NCBI GenBank assembly: GCA_002314835.1 | Contig: DCHM01000048.1 | Coordinates: 1 to 18,679, forward strand | Direction of reading: 5' to 3' | Source of the DNA: Clostridiales bacterium UBA1752 | GTDB lineage: Bacteria > Bacillota > Clostridia > Oscillospirales > CAG-382 | DNA: 18,679 nt | In this document: in pieces, positions 1-7,262 of the stretch | How the letters are laid out: each line of letters starts with the position of its first letter | How positions within the stretch are numbered: position 1 is the stretch's first letter | Made by a program: the position numbers and the translations under genes | Notes under the pieces: generated by a model | Seen by the model: the letters and a program-made list of their open reading frames with translations, nothing else | Told to the model about the DNA's origin: nothing | Databases searched by the model: none

Positions 1-52
1 AATGGAATAAGAACGAATTGTTGCTGACGCAACATTAAAATGGAATGAAATC

Positions 53-83
53 GAGGCTTTGCGTAAGCAAAGCTTCTTTTTTT
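53..83 (+). terminator. Intrinsic terminator of a gene left of the window
   Basis: A ten-pair stem (53-62 with 67-76, one G-U pair) closes a GTAA loop and is followed by seven T (77-83). It fits a rho-independent terminator for a rightward gene ending near position 38 or outside the window. A weaker hairpin at 92-107 with T at 106-110 may back it up. Confidence 0.7.
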
Positions 84-200
84 GCTGAAACAAGTGCGTA
101 TGCGCTTTTTGGGCTGACAAACAGACAGTTCTGTATGTTAGTCTGTATAACTCTAAGTTTTTGTATTTGTTTTATCTTTATATTTAGGTTCCCAAAAGAG

Positions 201-260
201 GAAGACGGTATTACACTAAAAAGGGAAGACAGTACCACACTAAAAGGGGAATACGGCAGG
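201..260. repeat. 24-bp tandem repeat, about 2.5 copies
   Basis: Copies start at 201, 225 and 249 with GAAGACGG, GAAGACAG and GAATACGG. The first two copies share most of their 24 bases, ending in ACACTAAAA plus a G run. The third copy keeps only about the first 12 bases. The repeat lies between a terminator and a promoter, outside any credible gene. Confidence 0.6.
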
Positions 261-310
261 TTCATTTTGGGAATGCCTTATTCCCATTTTGAAAAGGTTT
301 TCCACACGTC

Positions 311-339
311 TTGACAAACGGGCGGTTTGATGTTAAAAT
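311..339 (+). promoter_or_regulatory. Sigma-A-type promoter of the 81-aa gene
   Basis: TTGACA (311-316), a 17-bp spacer and TAAAAT (334-339) make a near-consensus promoter. Transcription would start near 346, about 26 bases before the ATG at 372. This rules out the in-frame ATG at 327, which lies inside the spacer. Confidence 0.8.
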
Positions 340-371
340 TAGGCAACACAAAAAACAGACGAGGTGCAGAT

Positions 372-617
372 ATGAAAAAGAAAGACATCCTTTGGCTCCC
401 TAACGGTTGGACCGTTATCCAAGAAGCAGACGCCGAAAATCACGTCCTCGAGATTAGCTGCTTTGCTAAAGACGGCATCGTTACCGAGGTTCGCAAGCGC
501 CACAACGACGGCGAGGAAGAAAAGCTCACCAAAAAGCTCGACGCTACTCACAACCTGCCGATGGCTCTCGACGATTTTAAGACCGCTATCGAAAAGCAGG
601 AAATCACCCTTAAATAA
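372..617 (+). CDS. Small orphan protein, 81 aa, function unknown
   Basis: I do not recognise the family. The protein is 81 aa, very charged (many Lys, Glu and Asp), with no signal peptide, membrane segment or Cys pair, so it is probably a soluble cytoplasmic protein. A front part with aromatic and hydrophobic residues (LWLPNGW near residue 8) suggests beta strands. A Lys/Glu-rich back half suggests a helix. The ATG at 372 is preceded by GAGGTG about 6-10 bases upstream and lies downstream of a strong promoter. The in-frame ATG at 327 is inside the promoter. The gene is transcribed alone: its promoter is at 311-339 and a terminator starts 13 bases after the stop. Real expression is likely from these signals; the function is open. 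Confidence 0.8.
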   Translation: MKKKDILWLPNGWTVIQEADAENHVLEISCFAKDGIVTEVRKRHNDGEEEKLTKKLDATHNLPMALDDFKTAIEKQEITLK

Positions 618-630
618 TCATAAGCGTAAC

Positions 631-662
631 AAAAAGGACTTTCGGTTTGAAAGTCCTTTTTT
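631..662. terminator. Bidirectional intrinsic terminator
   Basis: AAAAGGACTTTC (632-643) pairs with GAAAGTCCTTTT (649-660) around GGTTT, with T runs on both strands. It ends the 81-aa gene on the plus strand and the leftward acetyltransferase pair whose stop codon is at 687. Confidence 0.9.
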
Positions 663-686
663 GTGATTTGCAGTAATACCGCGGAT

Positions 687-1484
687 TTATTTCATGCGGA
701 ATATCGACTGTGCAAAGAGCTTTTTATAGCCGAGCGATGCGTACAGGTGATACGAAATCGGGTTATTGCGGTCAACGTTGAGCGTTGCTATCTTGCCGTC
801 GTCGATGATTTCGTTAGTTATATTGGTGACGACCTTGCGTGCAAGTCCCTTGCCACGGTACTCGTCACGGGTATAAACGCACGCTACCTTCAGCGACTGC
901 TCGTCCGAGGGTGCAATGTGAGCCATTGAGGCGATTACGCCGTCCTGTCTGATAAGGCGGTAGGTGCCGAGAGTGCGAGCTACGCCGTCACGGTTTACCG
1001 TGTCCGAAAGTCCGCAGTCGATGATAAATCTCTCGAGCAACGAGCAGATTTCGTCCGCGTCGCTTTCCTTAGCCGTTTCTACGTCCTCGTAGTAGGGCGC
1101 AGGCTTTGTTTTACATTCGAGAAAGTCCATCAGCAGTGACGGCTCGTAGGCTCTGCCTGTGACGCTCTGTAGGGCTTGTGTTAAGGCAAAACCCACGTCG
1201 TCGGCAGCAGAAAGTATGTCTGCAAAATCATAGCCTTTGGCGAGCTCCTGCGCCATTTCGGCGGCACATTCGGCATCACCGTACAACATCAGACTGTAAG
1301 GCTCGACCTTCATGGCGAGCAGTTTTTTGTCACCGCAAATCGCGGCGAGCGCGTAGTTTGCCCGGTTTGTCTCGATAAGCAGCGGAGCGTCGAGCGTAAA
1401 GAATACCGCAAGGTACTTGTTGTGCTGCAAAAATTCGCTGTTTTCCGCGATAAAATCCGATCCGTTTTTATATGTTTTTATCAT
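687..1484 (-). CDS. GNAT-family N-acetyltransferase, 265 aa
   Basis: The C-terminal half is a GNAT acetyl-CoA-dependent acyltransferase. Motif A is at about residues 203-216 (VYTRDEYRGKGLA, with the acetyl-CoA pyrophosphate-binding R-G-K-G). Motif B follows at 240-253 (NNPISYHLYASLGY). Residues 1-130 are divergent and may be a degenerate GNAT-like fold, as in double-domain members; I cannot identify it by motif. The substrate is unknown. The start at 1484 has an excellent AGAGGAG site seven bases upstream. The gene overlaps the end of the preceding GNAT gene by 17 bases, so the two are probably co-transcribed from 2046-2074 and translationally coupled. The shared terminator is 631-662. The fold assignment is firm; the substrate is not known. 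Confidence 0.85.
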   Translation of the reverse strand: MIKTYKNGSDFIAENSEFLQHNKYLAVFFTLDAPLLIETNRANYALAAICGDKKLLAMKVEPYSLMLYGDAECAAEMAQELAKGYDFADILSAADDVGFALTQALQSVTGRAYEPSLLMDFLECKTKPAPYYEDVETAKESDADEICSLLERFIIDCGLSDTVNRDGVARTLGTYRLIRQDGVIASMAHIAPSDEQSLKVACVYTRDEYRGKGLARKVVTNITNEIIDDGKIATLNVDRNNPISYHLYASLGYKKLFAQSIFRMK

Positions 1485-2016
1485 TGTAAAACTCCTCTTT
1501 GGAAATGCGTGAATAATTGATGTTTTTAGTTTCGCCCGTGGCAGGCCAGGGCACGTTTTCGTCGCGCTCTATGAACCTAAAACCGCATTTTTCAGCCACG
1601 CGCTTTGACTTTTCGTTGCCGTCAAAATAGCCTATCCACACGTTTTGGGTGCCTAATTCGTCAAAAGCGTACAATAGCATACGCCTTACCGCTTCGGGCG
1701 TCAGTCCGCGTCCCCAATACGGCACCGCGAGCCAGTAGCCGAGCTCGAGGTCGCCCTCTATATGAGACGGGGCGTCGTTTTTCATCAGCGCGATGCTGCC
1801 TATCGGCTCGTCTGTCACCTTGTCGCACATGGCGTAGGTTTCGGGTGCGGACAGTATGTCACGGATGACACGTCTGCTCTCCTCGACGTCCTTGTGAACG
1901 GTCCAACCGCAGGCAGGGCCTACTCTGTCGTCACTCGCGTATTTATACAGTACCTCTGCGTCGTCCTCATTCCACGGGCGCAGATACAGCCTGTCGGTCA
2001 GTATCAAATCTTTCAT
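1468..2016 (-). CDS. RimJ/RimL-like GNAT N-acetyltransferase, 182 aa
   Basis: This is a single-domain GNAT enzyme of the Acetyltransf_3 (RimJ/RimL-like) group, which acetylates amino groups of proteins or small molecules. The N-terminal strand with LTDRLYLRPW (residues 6-15) is typical of the group. Motif A lies at 91-109 (ELGYWLAVPYWGRGL, with GRG contacting acetyl-CoA). The NEKSKRVAEKCGF segment at 134-146 is the usual motif B. Length is normal for the family (about 170-190 aa). The ATG at 2016 has TAGGAG eight bases upstream, and the promoter is at 2046-2074. It is the first gene of a two-gene unit with the overlapping GNAT gene downstream. The real substrate cannot be read from the sequence; a ribosomal protein target is only one possibility. 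Confidence 0.9.
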   Translation of the reverse strand: MKDLILTDRLYLRPWNEDDAEVLYKYASDDRVGPACGWTVHKDVEESRRVIRDILSAPETYAMCDKVTDEPIGSIALMKNDAPSHIEGDLELGYWLAVPYWGRGLTPEAVRRMLLYAFDELGTQNVWIGYFDGNEKSKRVAEKCGFRFIERDENVPWPATGETKNINYSRISKEEFYNDKNI

Positions 2017-2045
2017 AATATGCTCCTAATCGAGTTATGAAAGTG

Positions 2046-2074
2046 AGTATATATTATGCGCGTTTATTTGTCAA
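2046..2074 (-). promoter_or_regulatory. Promoter of the GNAT gene pair
   Basis: Read on the minus strand, TTGACA (2069-2074), a 17-bp spacer and TATACT (2046-2051) lie about 30 bases before the ATG at 2016. Its -35 box is five bases from the -35 box of the divergent pheST promoter. Confidence 0.85.
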
Positions 2075-2079
2075 TAGTC

Positions 2080-2108
2080 TTGACAATCGGCGGATGTTGT
2101 GTTATAAA
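2080..2108 (+). promoter_or_regulatory. Promoter of the pheST operon
   Basis: TTGACA (2080-2085), 17-bp spacer, TATAAA (2103-2108). Transcription would start near 2115, just before the T-box leader. It is back to back with the leftward promoter at 2046-2074. Confidence 0.85.
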
Positions 2109-2114
2109 TACATT

Positions 2115-2326
2115 TGCGATGACGGTGATACAGTAGCGTCTGCCGATGCGACCGAGAGAGTGCGCGCCATGGGCTGAGAGCCGCACCCCTTAAGCAGACG
2201 ACGAATTTCGGCACCCGAGCATACAACGACATCTAAAGTGCGTGTTTGACACACGAATGTGGGTGGTACCGCGGACAAGATTTTGCCCGTCCCTGATTTG
2301 TTTCAGAGACGGGATTTATTTTTTTA
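2115..2326 (+). promoter_or_regulatory. T-box riboswitch, phenylalanine-specific, pheST leader
   Basis: The leader RNA senses uncharged tRNA-Phe and controls termination ahead of pheST. The conserved T-box sequence is at 2256-2274 (AATGTGGGTGGTACCGCGG). Its UGGU (2264-2267) can pair with the ACCA end of a tRNA with discriminator A. In stem I, CGTCTGC (2137-2143) pairs perfectly with GCAGACG (2194-2200). The bulge 3' of that helix holds TTC at 2207-2209, a Phe codon in the expected specifier position. A GAGAGAG stretch (near 2153-2160) and GGCTGAGAGCC (2172-2182) fit the distal stem I motifs. A small hairpin around 2241-2254 would be stem III. A terminator follows at 2286-2326. Specificity agrees with the downstream genes. 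Confidence 0.95.
2286..2326 (+). terminator. T-box-controlled terminator
   Basis: CCCGTC (2286-2291) pairs with GACGGG (2308-2313), with an inner CTGA/TCAG extension, followed by a T-rich run to 2325. It sits directly after the antiterminator sequence of the T-box and ends just before the pheS ribosome binding site. Confidence 0.9.
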
Positions 2327-2339
2327 CAGGAGAAACACT

Positions 2340-3377
2340 ATGAAAGAAAAACTACAAGCCATAGTCGCTTCGGCAACCTCCGCCATAGCGGAAGCTATCA
2401 GCGAGAGCAAGCTGCAGGAGGTCAAGGTCGCCATACTCGGCAAGCAGGGACAGCTCACCGAATTGCTCAAAGAACTGCCCAAGCTCGACGTTGCGGTTCG
2501 CCCCGAAATGGGCAAGGCGGTCAACGAAGCTAAAAACAAGCTTACCGAGCTCATCGAATCGCGCAGAGAGGAGCTAAAGCTCAAGGCGAGCGAGGTTTCG
2601 CCCGATTTTGACTGCACCGTGCCCGGATTTGCACCCTGCAAGGGCGGACTGCATCCCATCACTCAGATGAGATACGACCTCGACGACGCATTCCGTTCTA
2701 TGGGCTTTGAGATATTCCAGGAGGACGATATAACCACCGAGCTTTACGCGTTTGACAAGCTCAATTTCCCTCCCAACCATCCTGCCAGAGAGAGCATGGA
2801 TACCTACTGGGTAGAGGGACACAGCACCGGCGACGCGGCACAAAAGCTTTGCCTCCGTCCTCACCTCACGGGCGGCAGCGTCAGATATATGCAGACGCAC
2901 AAGCCTCCCTTCAGATTTGTTTACCCCGGCAGAGTTTACCGCAACGAAACGACTGACTCACACCACGAGAGAGCGTTTTTTCAATACGAAGCCTTAATCG
3001 TTGACAAGGATTTTACCTTCACCGCAGGCAAGGTAATGATAAAGACCATACTCTCCAAGGTCTTTGGCAGGGACGTGCCCGTCAGAATGAGAGCAGGCTT
3101 TTTCCCCTTCGTCGAGCCCGGATTTGAGATTGACATGGGCTGTCAGGTTTGCGGCGGCAAGGGTTGCAGCGTATGCAAGCACGTCGGCTGGATAGAGGTC
3201 ATGCCCGGCGGCACCCCTCATCCCAACGTACTCCGCGCCGCAGGTCTCGACCCCGACGAATATACGGGATTTTACGTCAACATCGGACTTGACCGCCTCG
3301 TAATGATGCGCTACGGTGTCGATGACGTCCGCCTCTTCCACAGCGGCGACCTCAGATTCCTCGAGCAATTCCGTTAA
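2340..3377 (+). CDS. pheS: Phenylalanine--tRNA ligase alpha subunit, 345 aa
   Basis: This is the catalytic alpha subunit of the alpha2-beta2 cytoplasmic enzyme that charges tRNA-Phe. Residues 1-85 form the usual N-terminal helical, coiled-coil arm that contacts tRNA. Class II motif 2 is at about 192-218 (FRFVYPGRVYRNE then FFQYEALIV). Motif 3 is near 315-325 (IGLDRLVMMRYG). A four-cysteine cluster at residues 268, 271, 276 and 279 (CxxC-x4-CxxC) probably binds zinc, as in a subset of bacterial PheS. Length is normal. The ATG at 2340 has AGGAG at 2328-2332. An in-frame upstream start at 2259 would lie inside the T-box and is rejected. Expression depends on the T-box; pheT follows after 21 bases. 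Confidence 0.97.
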   Translation: MKEKLQAIVASATSAIAEAISESKLQEVKVAILGKQGQLTELLKELPKLDVAVRPEMGKAVNEAKNKLTELIESRREELKLKASEVSPDFDCTVPGFAPCKGGLHPITQMRYDLDDAFRSMGFEIFQEDDITTELYAFDKLNFPPNHPARESMDTYWVEGHSTGDAAQKLCLRPHLTGGSVRYMQTHKPPFRFVYPGRVYRNETTDSHHERAFFQYEALIVDKDFTFTAGKVMIKTILSKVFGRDVPVRMRAGFFPFVEPGFEIDMGCQVCGGKGCSVCKHVGWIEVMPGGTPHPNVLRAAGLDPDEYTGFYVNIGLDRLVMMRYGVDDVRLFHSGDLRFLEQFR

Positions 3378-3398
3378 TAGAGAGGGAGGGTAAAGATT

Positions 3399-5840
3399 AT
3401 GAAACTGTCACTTAACTGGATAAAAGATTACGTCGCCATTCCCGACGACTTTGACCTCAAAAAGCTCGCTTTTGACCTCACGATGTCCACCGTCGAGGTC
3501 GAGGGCTGCACTGAGCTCAAAAAGCAGTTTGAAGGCATCGTCGTAGGCGAAATAAAAGAGGTTTTGCCTCACCCCAACGCCGACAAGCTCAGAGTTTGCA
3601 AGGTTGACGTCGGCACGGGCGACATCAAGGACATCGTTTGCGGAGGCTCAAACCTCTACGCAGGCGAAAAAGTCGTCGTAGCCTGCCCCGGCGCCATGGT
3701 TCGCTGGCACGGCGAGGGCGAACCCGTCGAAATCAAAAACGCCAAGCTCCGCGGCGTAGAGAGCTTTGGCATGATATGCGCTTCGGTCGAGGTTGGTCTA
3801 AATGACCTTTTCCCTGCTGCCGAGGAGCACGAAATAATGGATTTGTCGTCGTTTGACGTCAAGGCAGGCGACAGCCTCGCCTCCGCGCTCGACCTCGACG
3901 ACATCATACTCGAGATAGACAACAAGTCTATGACCAACCGCCCCGACCTTTGGGGCCATTACGGCATAGCGAGAGAAATATCGGCACTCTACGAGCTGCC
4001 GCTCAAAAAGTTTGACGAATTCAAGGCTGATATCAAGTCCGACTTTGACGTGCAAATCGTCGATACCGAGCGTTGCCCGAGATACATCGGCGTGCGCATG
4101 GAGGGATTGTCGGTCAAGCCGTCGCCCTTTAAGATGCAGAGCCGTATCTGGCGCGTAGGTATGCGCCCGATAAACGCCATCGTGGACGTTACAAACTACG
4201 TCATGCTCGCCGTAGGTCAGCCTACGCACATGTTTGACGCAGACGTTATCAAGGACCGCATTACAGTCCGCAGAGCTGCAGAAAAAGAGCAGTTACTGCT
4301 CTTGAACGGCAAAAACCTCAGCCTTTCGTCCGACGACCTCGTTATAGCCGACGGCGAAGGAGCAGTCGCTCTGGCAGGCGTTATGGGCGGTGCAAAGGAC
4401 AGCGTTTTGCCCACCACCGTAAACACCATACTCGAGGTAGCAAACTTTGAGTCGCGCGGCGTCAGACGCACCGCACTGAGATACGACAACCGCACCGAGG
4501 CTTCGTCGAGGTACGAAAAAGCCGTTGACCCCGAAAGATGCGACGTCGCTCTTAACATGACCATGGAGCTCTTAAAAGAGCTGTATCCGTCTTTAAAGGT
4601 CACGGGCTACGTTGACCACTATCCCGTCAAGCTAAAGAGAGCCGAAATCGACGTTTCGCTCGACTGGTTGATGCGCCGCCTCGGCAAGCGCGTCACCAAC
4701 GAGGACATCAGCCGCAAGCTCGGCCTGCTCGGCTTTGAGACAAAGTTTACAGACAACAATATGCACGTCGTAGTGCCCACGTGGCGCTCCACCGGTGACG
4801 TCAGCATCAAAGCCGACATCATGGAAGAAGTCGCGAGAATGTACGGCTACGAAAACTTTGAGCCTACGCCGATAACCACCTCGTTTGAAGGCGCTATCAA
4901 TCAGCTCGATATCGACCTCGTGCGCAAGATAAAAGAGTATCTTGCCTTCCGCTGTGATATGCAGGAGGTATTTAGCTATCCGTGGATGCAGGACGAGTAT
5001 GTAAACGCCATCCTCGGCAGCACCGAGGGCGTGCTCGCACTCTCTACGCCTCCGTCTCAGACCGAAAAGTATATCCGTTCCTCGCTCCTGCCCAACCTCT
5101 GCAAGGCGGTCGTAAAGAACGAGAGATATTACGGCGAGTTTGCCATTTTTGAGGAAGCCGAAGTCTTTTTTGACTGCGGCTACGGCTCAAAGTATGACGA
5201 TAGCGAAAAGCTACCCACTCAGCGCAGATACATAAGCGGCGCTTTTGCGGGCAATTCGGGCGACGTAGCTTCGCTCTACCGCCGCGCAAAGGGCGTTATC
5301 GAGACTATGCCAAGGCTCACACACATGCAGGCGTTTGATTTCAGACGCGAAGCAAAGCCCTACTGGGCAGACGCTACCGTATGGATGAATATTTACGTTG
5401 GCGAAACAAAGGTCGGCTCATTCGGACTGCTTTCCAAAAAAGCCTCACTCGACTGCGGCATCAAAAACCTCGCCTGCATACTCTTTGAGATAGACAGCGA
5501 CCTTTTGGTACCCTTTAAGTCGAGAACCAACAAGTTTGATCACCTCGCAGAGTACCCGACTATCGACTACGACGTTTCGCTCTTGTTTGACAGCGAGACA
5601 AAGTGGGAGACGATTCGTGCCGCCGCTCTCAAAAAGAAAAACGCCGAGAGCTTTTTGCAGGACGTTTCGTTTGTCGAGGAATATAAGGGTGCCAAGATTC
5701 CCGCAGGCAAAAAATCAGTCACCATACGCCTTACGATAGGCGCAGGTGACCATACCTTAAAGTCTGAGGAAATCGACGCCACCGCCACCTCCGTCGTCAA
5801 GGCACTCGTCAAGACTGCCGGCGCAGCAGAGAGGTTTTAA
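3399..5840 (+). CDS. pheT: Phenylalanine--tRNA ligase beta subunit, 813 aa
   Basis: This is the beta subunit of phenylalanyl-tRNA synthetase, with structural, tRNA-binding and editing roles. The order is full-length. A tRNA-binding OB domain lies at about 40-150 (IVVGEIKEVLPHPNADKLRV). The B3/B4 editing region covers roughly 210-390. The B5 domain is at about 405-490. A synthetase-like core follows. The C-terminal FDX-ACB anticodon-binding domain is at about 715-813 (starting YPTIDYDVSLLF). Length is about the usual 800 aa. The start at 3399 has GAGGGAGGG upstream. It forms an operon with pheS under the T-box and ends at a bidirectional terminator. The final FDX-ACB strand ends in AAERF and lacks the common arginine-rich end, which is within normal variation. 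Confidence 0.97.
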   Translation: MKLSLNWIKDYVAIPDDFDLKKLAFDLTMSTVEVEGCTELKKQFEGIVVGEIKEVLPHPNADKLRVCKVDVGTGDIKDIVCGGSNLYAGEKVVVACPGAMVRWHGEGEPVEIKNAKLRGVESFGMICASVEVGLNDLFPAAEEHEIMDLSSFDVKAGDSLASALDLDDIILEIDNKSMTNRPDLWGHYGIAREISALYELPLKKFDEFKADIKSDFDVQIVDTERCPRYIGVRMEGLSVKPSPFKMQSRIWRVGMRPINAIVDVTNYVMLAVGQPTHMFDADVIKDRITVRRAAEKEQLLLLNGKNLSLSSDDLVIADGEGAVALAGVMGGAKDSVLPTTVNTILEVANFESRGVRRTALRYDNRTEASSRYEKAVDPERCDVALNMTMELLKELYPSLKVTGYVDHYPVKLKRAEIDVSLDWLMRRLGKRVTNEDISRKLGLLGFETKFTDNNMHVVVPTWRSTGDVSIKADIMEEVARMYGYENFEPTPITTSFEGAINQLDIDLVRKIKEYLAFRCDMQEVFSYPWMQDEYVNAILGSTEGVLALSTPPSQTEKYIRSSLLPNLCKAVVKNERYYGEFAIFEEAEVFFDCGYGSKYDDSEKLPTQRRYISGAFAGNSGDVASLYRRAKGVIETMPRLTHMQAFDFRREAKPYWADATVWMNIYVGETKVGSFGLLSKKASLDCGIKNLACILFEIDSDLLVPFKSRTNKFDHLAEYPTIDYDVSLLFDSETKWETIRAAALKKKNAESFLQDVSFVEEYKGAKIPAGKKSVTIRLTIGAGDHTLKSEEIDATATSVVKALVKTAGAAERF

Positions 5841-5852
5841 GTTATAAAAAAC

Positions 5853-5895
5853 GATATGACAGATACCGATAAAAGGCGTCTGTCATATCTTTTTT
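5853..5895. terminator. Bidirectional terminator between pheT and the HD-GYP gene
   Basis: GATATGACAGA (5853-5863) pairs perfectly with TCTGTCATATC (5879-5889). T runs lie on both sides: 5890-5895 on plus, and the complement of the A run before 5851 on minus. It serves the two convergent genes. Confidence 0.92.
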
Positions 5896-5899
5896 GTTA

Positions 5900-7219
5900 T
5901 TAAGTATTAGTGCTTGCTTCGTCCTCGAAGGGCTGATTGTATATCGTGACGAATTCGTCCCAGTTGTCGAGCAGTGCGCTCAAAACCACGGGGTCAAACT
6001 GCTTGCCGTATTCGACACTCATTATTTCTTTTGCTTTTTCGAGGCTGAAGGGCTCCTTGTACTGCCTCTTTGACAGCAGCGCGTCGAGCACGTCCGCGAC
6101 CGCCATTATGCGGGCGCAGAGAGGTATGTCCTCACCCTTGATGCCGTTGGGATATCCCGTACCGTCATAACGCTCGTGATGTCCGAGAGCCATTTCGGTG
6201 GCTGTTTCGAGATAATCGTCGTCCTCGATGTCGCCTATGATGTCGCTCATAATGTTTTTGCCGTAAACCGTGTGGAGCTTCATCTGCTCGTATTCCTCAG
6301 CTGTCAGCCGTCCGGGCTTGCAGAGTATGGCGTCCATGACCTTGATTTTGCCTACGTCGTGGAGCGGCGCGGCTCTAACAGACAGGTCTGCGTACTTTGG
6401 CGTCAGCGTGTCGGCAAAAGCGCCGTTGTCCTGCAGCTTGGTAGTGAGAAACGCGACGTAGCTCGCGGTATTGTGTATGTGTGCGCCCGTAACCTGGTCA
6501 CGGCTCTCGATAACCGCAGAGAGCGAAGCAATAATCTTTTGCTGAGTGGCTTGCTGTTGCTTGCTCAGCTCGAGGTTGCGAGCCTGCGACTCGATAAGCT
6601 GTTTGGTTTGCTCGTCGATGACGACCGTAATGTGAGCGAGCAACGGAACCACGCCCACCATGATAAGGCAGCGCGGAACGGCGTAAAAGAGCTCGAGGTT
6701 TAAAATAGGCGTTTCTACCAGCGGCTCGAGCCCCGGGAGCTTTGAAATAAAGTCCTCGACTGTTGACGTGGTAGTTAAAACCGCGTTAGCGTCGCAGAGT
6801 CCGAGATTGTATGACAGCGGCGTGGCTATAAAGAGCGCCACAACGTTGAGTGCGTAGGTTATCCACAGCACCTTTTTGCTGCGGTATAACGCCGCACTGA
6901 TGAGCGGAAACAGCAGAGCGAGCGTGATGTGATAGGTCAAAAAGACGTAAGCGACGTTAATAGCCAATATCAGGGCTATCAGCACTACGTATTTGCCCTC
7001 GGGCTTGTCGTAGCCCGCTATCTTAAAGTAGGTAAAGGTCGCCGTGAGTATGACGGCGATACAGATGCCGATTTTCCAAAAAAACGCGGTGTCGTTGATA
7101 AAGATGCCGAGCAGATTGAGTATCCACACAAAGACAAAGATTACCGTAATCAGCAAAAGGGTACGCAGATTGTATTTGTTGGAGACTGCATCGGTCCTGT
7201 CATACAAAGCGTGTGCCAT
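5900..7219 (-). CDS. Membrane HD-GYP domain protein, 439 aa (putative c-di-GMP phosphodiesterase)
   Basis: An N-terminal membrane part with about six hydrophobic segments (near 19-41, 47-67, 76-95, 98-112, 117-135 and 178-200) is followed by a short coiled-coil-like Gln-rich linker (205-228). A complete HD-GYP domain covers about 230-425. Metal-site residues are in place: E238 and H247 early, HD at 287-288, H316, HHE at 347-349 and D376. DGTGYP at 352-357 gives the GYP signature. Proteins of this family usually hydrolyse cyclic di-GMP, sometimes other cyclic dinucleotides, and the membrane part probably senses a signal. The ATG at 7219 has AGGAGG seven bases upstream. It begins 43 bases after the same-strand acyltransferase gene, so the two may share a transcript. 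No GGDEF or EAL domain is present. Confidence 0.92.
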   Translation of the reverse strand: MAHALYDRTDAVSNKYNLRTLLLITVIFVFVWILNLLGIFINDTAFFWKIGICIAVILTATFTYFKIAGYDKPEGKYVVLIALILAINVAYVFLTYHITLALLFPLISAALYRSKKVLWITYALNVVALFIATPLSYNLGLCDANAVLTTTSTVEDFISKLPGLEPLVETPILNLELFYAVPRCLIMVGVVPLLAHITVVIDEQTKQLIESQARNLELSKQQQATQQKIIASLSAVIESRDQVTGAHIHNTASYVAFLTTKLQDNGAFADTLTPKYADLSVRAAPLHDVGKIKVMDAILCKPGRLTAEEYEQMKLHTVYGKNIMSDIIGDIEDDDYLETATEMALGHHERYDGTGYPNGIKGEDIPLCARIMAVADVLDALLSKRQYKEPFSLEKAKEIMSVEYGKQFDPVVLSALLDNWDEFVTIYNQPFEDEASTNT

Positions 7220-7262
7220 TGTGTCCTCCTAATAAAGTGGGCAAAAATGTTTGGGTTTTATA

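Larger units (their letters stand above)
1..371. other. Intergenic region left of the 81-aa gene
   Basis: No gene is supported here. Positions 3-38 read open to a TAA and could be the last codons of a gene entering from the left, because terminator-like hairpins follow, but twelve codons are too few to judge. The region holds an intrinsic terminator (53-83), a second weaker hairpin with a short T run (stem 92-97/102-107), nested inverted repeats (ACAGAC 121-126 with GTCTGT 141-146; ACAG 125-128 with CTGT 131-134), a 24-bp tandem repeat (201-260), a GGGAAT/ATTCCC hairpin (269-274/280-285) and the promoter of the next gene (311-339). An 89-codon open frame (45-314) has no ribosome binding site and begins just before the terminator stem, so I do not call it. 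Confidence 0.6.

Noticed and set aside
45..314. Open frame of 89 codons with a hydrophobic middle
   Set aside because: It has no ribosome binding site, starts just before an intrinsic terminator, and its second half is made by a tandem repeat.
2259..2339. Upstream in-frame extension of pheS
   Set aside because: It lies inside the T-box antiterminator and terminator; the ribosome binding site directs the start to 2340.
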